From the NCBI GenBank assembly GCA_028292065.1, contig JAQGNC010000490.1, forward strand, positions 1 to 8,436: a DNA stretch of 8,436 bases, given 5' to 3'. Under the pieces are notes generated by a model that was given only the letters and a program-made list of their open reading frames with translations, ran no database searches and had not been told where the DNA came from. This DNA comes from Betaproteobacteria bacterium. Its GTDB lineage: Bacteria > Pseudomonadota > Gammaproteobacteria > Burkholderiales > SG8-41. The position numbers and the translations under genes were made by a program. Below are positions 4,836 through 8,436 of the stretch, in pieces (the stretch's first letter is position 1; the number at the start of each line of letters is the position of its first letter).

Positions 4836-6920
4836 ATGCCCTCCGATTCCGAAACGGGTCCGGATCGCATAGCCGGGACGCTGCAGCCCGGGCAGATCCT
4901 CGAGAGCATCAGCGATGCTTTCGTAGCGGTCGATCGCGAGTGGCGGTTCACCTACCTCAACGCCAAGGCCCAGCAGGTCTTCGGCATGAAAGCGCGGCGC
5001 CTGCTCGGCCGCTGCTGCTGGGACCTCTTCCCCGAAGGTGTGCGCACGCAGGGCTACCGCCGTCTTCACGAGGCGATGAGCGAAGGCAAGCCGGTGCGCT
5101 ATCTCGAGTACTCGCTGCGCTTCGCCATCTGGTACGAAGTCGACGCCTACCCCCACGCCGACGGTCTCTCGATCTACTTTCGCGACGTCACCGAGCGCGT
5201 CGCCGCGGAACAGAAGCTGCGCCTGCACGAGCGTGCGCTCGAGGCCACCGTCAACGCCGTCGTCATTACGACCGGCAGGCGCCACCAGTATTCGATCGTC
5301 CACGTGAATCCCGCGTTCGAGCGCATCACCGGCTACACCGCCGCCGACGCGATCGGGAAGAACTGCCGCTTCCTGCAGGGCGAAGACACCCGCCAGCCCG
5401 AGCTCGCGATCCTGCGCGCGCTCTTGAGCGCGCAGCAGGAAGGCCGCGTCACGCTGCGCAATTACCGCAAGGACGGCTCGCTCTTCTATAACGAGCTGCA
5501 CGTCTCACCGGTGCGCAACGCCAAGGGGCACGTGACTCACTTCGTGGGCGTGTTGAACGACATCACGGAGACCCGGCGCTACCAGGAAGAGCTCGAGCAC
5601 CACGTCAACCACGACGCGCTGACCGGGCTCGCCAACCGCCACCTGCTCCAGGACCGCCTGCAGCAGGCGCTGTTCCGCTCGGGCCGCCGCGAGCTGCAAT
5701 GCGCGGTGATGTTTCTCGACCTCGACCACTTCAAGCTCGTCAACGACGGCCTCGGCCACCACGCCGGCGACGTGCTCCTGAAGAACGTCGCGAGCGAGCT
5801 CATCACCATCCTGCGGCCTGAAGACACCGTGGCGCGCTTCGGCGGCGACGAGTTCGTGCTGATCGCGAGCGAAGTCGACGACCTCACCGACGTGACCGAC
5901 ATCGCCGAGAGGATCGTGAGCCGCCTGTCGGTTCCGGTCATCATCGAAAACCAGGAGATCTCGGTCTCCGCCAGCCTCGGCATCGCGATCTTTCCGCTCG
6001 ACGGCGAGTCGGTCGAGGAGCTGCTGAAGAACGCCGACGCCGCGATGTATCACGCGAAAGAGCGCGGCCGCAACACCTACAGCTTCTATCGCAAGGAGAT
6101 GAACAACTCGATCTCCGAGCAGTTCCAGTTGAAGTCGAAGCTCGCCAAAGCGGTCGAGCAGGGCGAGCTCCTGCTGCACTACCAGCCGCAGGCGGCGTCG
6201 AGCAGCGTCGCGCTCGTCGGCTTCGAAGCGCTGATCCGCTGGGAACACCCCGATCTCGGCCGCATCTCGCCGGACCGCTTCATTCCGCTGGCCGAAGACA
6301 GCGGGCTCATCGTGCCGATCGGCGAATGGGTGCTGTTGACCGCGTGCCAGTTCGCCGCCGGCCTCAGGAACGAGGGCGAGGAGTTCGGACGCGTCGCGGT
6401 CAACCTCTCGGCGCGCCAGTTCTACCAGGCGACGCTCGCGAAATCGATCGAGCGCATCCTCGACAGGACCGGACTGCCGCCGCAGTGCCTGGAGCTCGAG
6501 ATCACCGAAAGCATGATGATGGGCAACACCGAGAGAGTGCTCAGCATCCTGAGCGAGCTGAAGGAGATGGGCATCCAGCTCGCGGTCGACGATTTCGGCA
6601 CGGGTTATTCGAGCCTGGGGTATCTGCGCCGCTTCCCGATCGACCGCCTGAAGATCGACCGCTCGTTCATCGACGACGTGCCGAGCAGCCAGCACGACGC
6701 GACGATCACGCGCGCGATCATTTCGCTCGCCCACAACCTCGGCCTCGGGGTGATCGCCGAAGGCGTCGAGACCCGCGCCCAGCTCGATTTCCTCGCGCAA
6801 AACGGCTGCGACGAAATCCAGGGCTATCTCCTCAGCAAACCCCTGGACGAAAGCGACATGCGCGAGTTCGTCACGAGCAACCTGTCGTCGGTGCTCGCGG
6901 TTGCCCCGTTGCGCCATTAG
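4836..6920 (+). CDS. PAS-LOV-GGDEF-EAL bifunctional c-di-GMP cyclase/phosphodiesterase
   Basis: A 694-residue signalling enzyme with no membrane segment, so probably cytosolic. Domains: PAS (about 20-125), LOV (about 130-245), GGDEF (about 250-425), EAL (about 435-690). The LOV domain has NPAF (N158), GKNCRFLQ (photoactive Cys177), NYRKDG (N209) and FYNEL (N219), the usual flavin-binding set, but FVGVLND puts Leu240 where most LOVs have the signalling Gln. GGDEF at 336-340 and the inhibitory-site RPED at 327-330 are intact, so it should make c-di-GMP under product feedback. EAL residues are all present: E464, DD 585-586, the LKID motif, E642/E645 and Q662, so it should also hydrolyse it. I chose ATG 4836 because AAAGG lies 5 bases upstream; in-frame ATGs at 4776 and 4728 lack this. 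Which activity dominates, and how light shifts it, cannot be read from sequence. Confidence 0.93.
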   Translation: MPSDSETGPDRIAGTLQPGQILESISDAFVAVDREWRFTYLNAKAQQVFGMKARRLLGRCCWDLFPEGVRTQGYRRLHEAMSEGKPVRYLEYSLRFAIWYEVDAYPHADGLSIYFRDVTERVAAEQKLRLHERALEATVNAVVITTGRRHQYSIVHVNPAFERITGYTAADAIGKNCRFLQGEDTRQPELAILRALLSAQQEGRVTLRNYRKDGSLFYNELHVSPVRNAKGHVTHFVGVLNDITETRRYQEELEHHVNHDALTGLANRHLLQDRLQQALFRSGRRELQCAVMFLDLDHFKLVNDGLGHHAGDVLLKNVASELITILRPEDTVARFGGDEFVLIASEVDDLTDVTDIAERIVSRLSVPVIIENQEISVSASLGIAIFPLDGESVEELLKNADAAMYHAKERGRNTYSFYRKEMNNSISEQFQLKSKLAKAVEQGELLLHYQPQAASSSVALVGFEALIRWEHPDLGRISPDRFIPLAEDSGLIVPIGEWVLLTACQFAAGLRNEGEEFGRVAVNLSARQFYQATLAKSIERILDRTGLPPQCLELEITESMMMGNTERVLSILSELKEMGIQLAVDDFGTGYSSLGYLRRFPIDRLKIDRSFIDDVPSSQHDATITRAIISLAHNLGLGVIAEGVETRAQLDFLAQNGCDEIQGYLLSKPLDESDMREFVTSNLSSVLAVAPLRH

Positions 6921-6969
6921 CCGTCACTTCAGCTTTCCCCGGTCGTGCCGATATAGGCAGCGTGGCTGC

Positions 6970-6995
6970 GTGCCGCCTTGCCTGCTGCGGCGCAC
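6970..6995 (+). terminator. Weak hairpin after the LOV-GGDEF-EAL gene
   Basis: GTGCCGC (6970-6976) pairs with GCGGCGCAC (6987-6995) with one bulged G and a 10-base loop, 49 bases after the stop. No T-run follows, so it is only a possible terminator. The rest of the 6921-7076 gap is unremarkable apart from a TACAAT hexamer at 7042-7047 that lacks a good -35 partner. Confidence 0.2.
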
Positions 6996-7076
6996 CAATA
7001 ACCTCAGAAAAAGCTTTTAGTCGAGCAGCGACTTCTTTGATTACAATGGCCTTAAATCCCCGCAAACGAGTGTGAG

Positions 7077-8294
7077 ATGAGTATAGCGCCCGGCGATCTG
7101 ATGCTCCTGAACTTCCTGGTGGAAGACAAAAAACCCGGGGCTGTCGCGATGGAGCCGCTGCTCGGGCGGGCGCTGCGCGCCTTGCGCGCCTATCTCGCCG
7201 TCGACATCGCGTACATCTCCGAGGACGTGGAAGGCGGCAGCGTCATCCGCCATCTCGATACGCGCTCGGAATACCCGGGCCTGTACAGCGGCGGACGCGA
7301 TCCTTTCGATCACGCCGCCTGCGGCCGCAGCGAATCGAAAGCGGGCGCTCACCTTTGCGTGCCGGTCGAGCTCGAAGGCGGGGCGCGTTACGGCACCCTG
7401 GTCTGCGCCGGCCCGCGCGCCGACGCGGTGCTGCATCCGCGCGACGTGAGCATGGTCAGGGTCTTCGCGGAGCTCGCCGCGGAGCACATCGAGGCCGACA
7501 TCCATTCGCGCGCACGCGCCGCTGAAACCGCGGCGAGCGTGCAGGACGTCATCGACCGCGACGGGGTGTCGTTCCTCTACCAGCCGGTCTACGACGTCAA
7601 TCGGGCATCGGTCGTCGGCTTCGAAGCGCTCGCGCGTTTTGCGGGAACGCCGCCGCGCGGACCCGCGGTGTGGTTTGCCGATGCCGCCCGGGTCGGGCTC
7701 GAGGTCGCGCTGGAGGCGAGGCTCATCGCCAAGGCGATCGAGAGCTTCGAGCGCCTGCCGCCGTCGGTCTACATCGGCTTTAACGTCTCCCCCAACATCA
7801 TCGTCAACGGCCAGCTCGAGAACGCCTTCGCCGGCGTGGCGCTCGGGCGCATCGTCCTCGAGATCAACGAGCACCCGACGATCCGCCAGTATGACGAGAT
7901 CGCCAAAGTGCTGCGCCCGCTGCGCGACCAGGGGTTACGCATCTCGGTCGACGACGCCGGCGGCGGCGTCGAGAGCTTCCGCCACATCCTCCAGTTGAAA
8001 CCCGACATCATCAAGCTGCACATGAGCCTGGTGCGCGGCCTCAATGCCGACGCGGCACGCTCGGCGCTCGCCGCCGCGCTCATCCAGTTCGGCCGTGAAC
8101 AGCGCTGCGAGCTCGTCGCCGAAGGCGTCGAGACCGCCGCGGAGCTCTCGAAGCTGAAAGCGATGGGCGTCGTGAAGATGCAGGGTTACCTGCTCGGACG
8201 GCCGGTGACGCTCGAAGCGGCGTGTGCGCTGTGCGAGCGCAACCTGCCTCGCAAAAGCCCGGTCGCGCGTCCCGCGGCGATCGCGGCGTCGTAG
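7077..8294 (+). CDS. GAF-EAL domain protein, putative c-di-GMP phosphodiesterase
   Basis: A 405-residue soluble protein. The N-terminal part (about 20-150) is GAF-like: LAVDIAYISEDVEGG, then CVPVELEGGARYGTLVCAG and PRDVSMVRVFAELAAEHIE. The stretch between these blocks is shorter than in the GAF-EAL proteins I know, so the sensor pocket may be reduced. The EAL domain (about 160-395) keeps GFEAL (E183), N236, E265, DD 292-293, K313, E349/E352 and Q369. Two departures stand out: KxD is KLH (H315 replaces Asp), and loop 6 reads DDAGGGVES rather than DDxGxGYxS. It may therefore be a weak enzyme or a c-di-GMP-binding sensor. It lies 156 bases behind the LOV-GGDEF-EAL gene on the same strand and is convergent with a response regulator 31 bases away; a shared signalling role is inferred. 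The ribosome binding site is weak (GTGAG directly at the ATG). Confidence 0.9.
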   Translation: MSIAPGDLMLLNFLVEDKKPGAVAMEPLLGRALRALRAYLAVDIAYISEDVEGGSVIRHLDTRSEYPGLYSGGRDPFDHAACGRSESKAGAHLCVPVELEGGARYGTLVCAGPRADAVLHPRDVSMVRVFAELAAEHIEADIHSRARAAETAASVQDVIDRDGVSFLYQPVYDVNRASVVGFEALARFAGTPPRGPAVWFADAARVGLEVALEARLIAKAIESFERLPPSVYIGFNVSPNIIVNGQLENAFAGVALGRIVLEINEHPTIRQYDEIAKVLRPLRDQGLRISVDDAGGGVESFRHILQLKPDIIKLHMSLVRGLNADAARSALAAALIQFGREQRCELVAEGVETAAELSKLKAMGVVKMQGYLLGRPVTLEAACALCERNLPRKSPVARPAAIAAS

Positions 8295-8325
8295 CAGCCG
8301 TCCACGCACGGCGCTACAGGACCGC

Positions 8326-8436
8326 TCAATCGAGCTCGGTCACGCCCTGCTGTATCGCGAAGCGCACGAGGCCGGCGAGATCGAAGATGCCGAGCTTTTC
8401 CATCATGCGCGCGCGGTAGGTCTCGATGGTCTTCGG
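8326..8436 (-). CDS. LuxR/FixJ-type response regulator, C-terminal fragment (runs off window)
   Basis: The last 36 codons of a minus-strand gene; the rest lies beyond the window. The translation PKTIETYRARMMEKLGI, then DLAGLVRFAIQQGVTELD, is the end of a LuxR-type HTH (GerE) domain: KTIETYRARMMEKL is the recognition helix and LVRFAIQQG the last helix of NarL/FixJ-family regulators. The receiver domain is expected upstream but is not visible. It converges with the GAF-EAL gene with a 31-base gap that holds only a 5-bp hairpin (8297-8312). Its partner kinase cannot be identified here. Confidence 0.85.
   Translation of the reverse strand, partial: PKTIETYRARMMEKLGIFDLAGLVRFAIQQGVTELD

Noticed and set aside
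5505..6917. 470-codon open frame on the minus strand, plus other long antisense frames at 4782-5501 and 6326-7075
   Set aside because: They are Arg/Ala/Asp/Glu-rich shadows of the GC-rich LOV-GGDEF-EAL gene, which has complete domain evidence on the plus strand.
7041..7874. 277-codon minus-strand open frame
   Set aside because: It is the antisense shadow of the GAF-EAL gene and matches no family.
1..8436. CRISPR arrays, tRNA, rRNA, insertion sequences
   Set aside because: No regularly spaced repeats, cloverleaf-like or rRNA-like stretches and no transposase reading frame were seen on either strand.

Overview
The window reads as a high-GC proteobacterial chromosome, most likely a betaproteobacterium. 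This rests on gene content and codon style (ComM, PAS/LOV-GGDEF-EAL, GAF-EAL and a FixJ/NarL-type regulator), not on a marker gene. It has two halves that differ in character, meeting near position 3131.

Left half (1 to about 3131): short genes on both strands with more AT at third codon positions. In order these are a SprT-like zinc metalloprotease (cut by the window edge), a strong GC hairpin, two minus-strand genes for exported proteins of unknown function (a Cys-rich Sec-secreted protein and a lipoprotein), an AT-rich divergent control region, a 72-residue XRE/Cro-type repressor, and a minus-strand protein with two HTH domains. The mix of small regulators and unknown exported proteins resembles an acquired island.

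Junction: from about 3132 a plus-strand frame encodes only the last ~156 residues of the Mg-chelatase-like ATPase ComM/YifB, beginning at the CPCGYLG motif. The rest of the gene is absent, so the island appears to end inside comM. No transposase or integrase is visible in the window.

Right half (3132 to 8436): core-like, GC-rich DNA. After the comM remnant come a class I SAM methyltransferase, a ~460-base intergenic stretch with two inverted repeats, a 694-residue PAS-LOV-GGDEF-EAL protein (blue-light sensing joined to c-di-GMP synthesis and breakdown), a GAF-EAL protein, and the 3' end of a convergent LuxR/FixJ-type regulator.

The strongest functional story is c-di-GMP signalling. The first enzyme keeps its GGDEF, RxxD inhibitory-site and EAL catalytic residues and has a full LOV flavin-binding motif, but carries leucine where most LOV domains have the signalling glutamine. 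The neighbouring GAF-EAL protein has a histidine in place of the usual KxD aspartate and an altered loop 6, so its activity is open to question.
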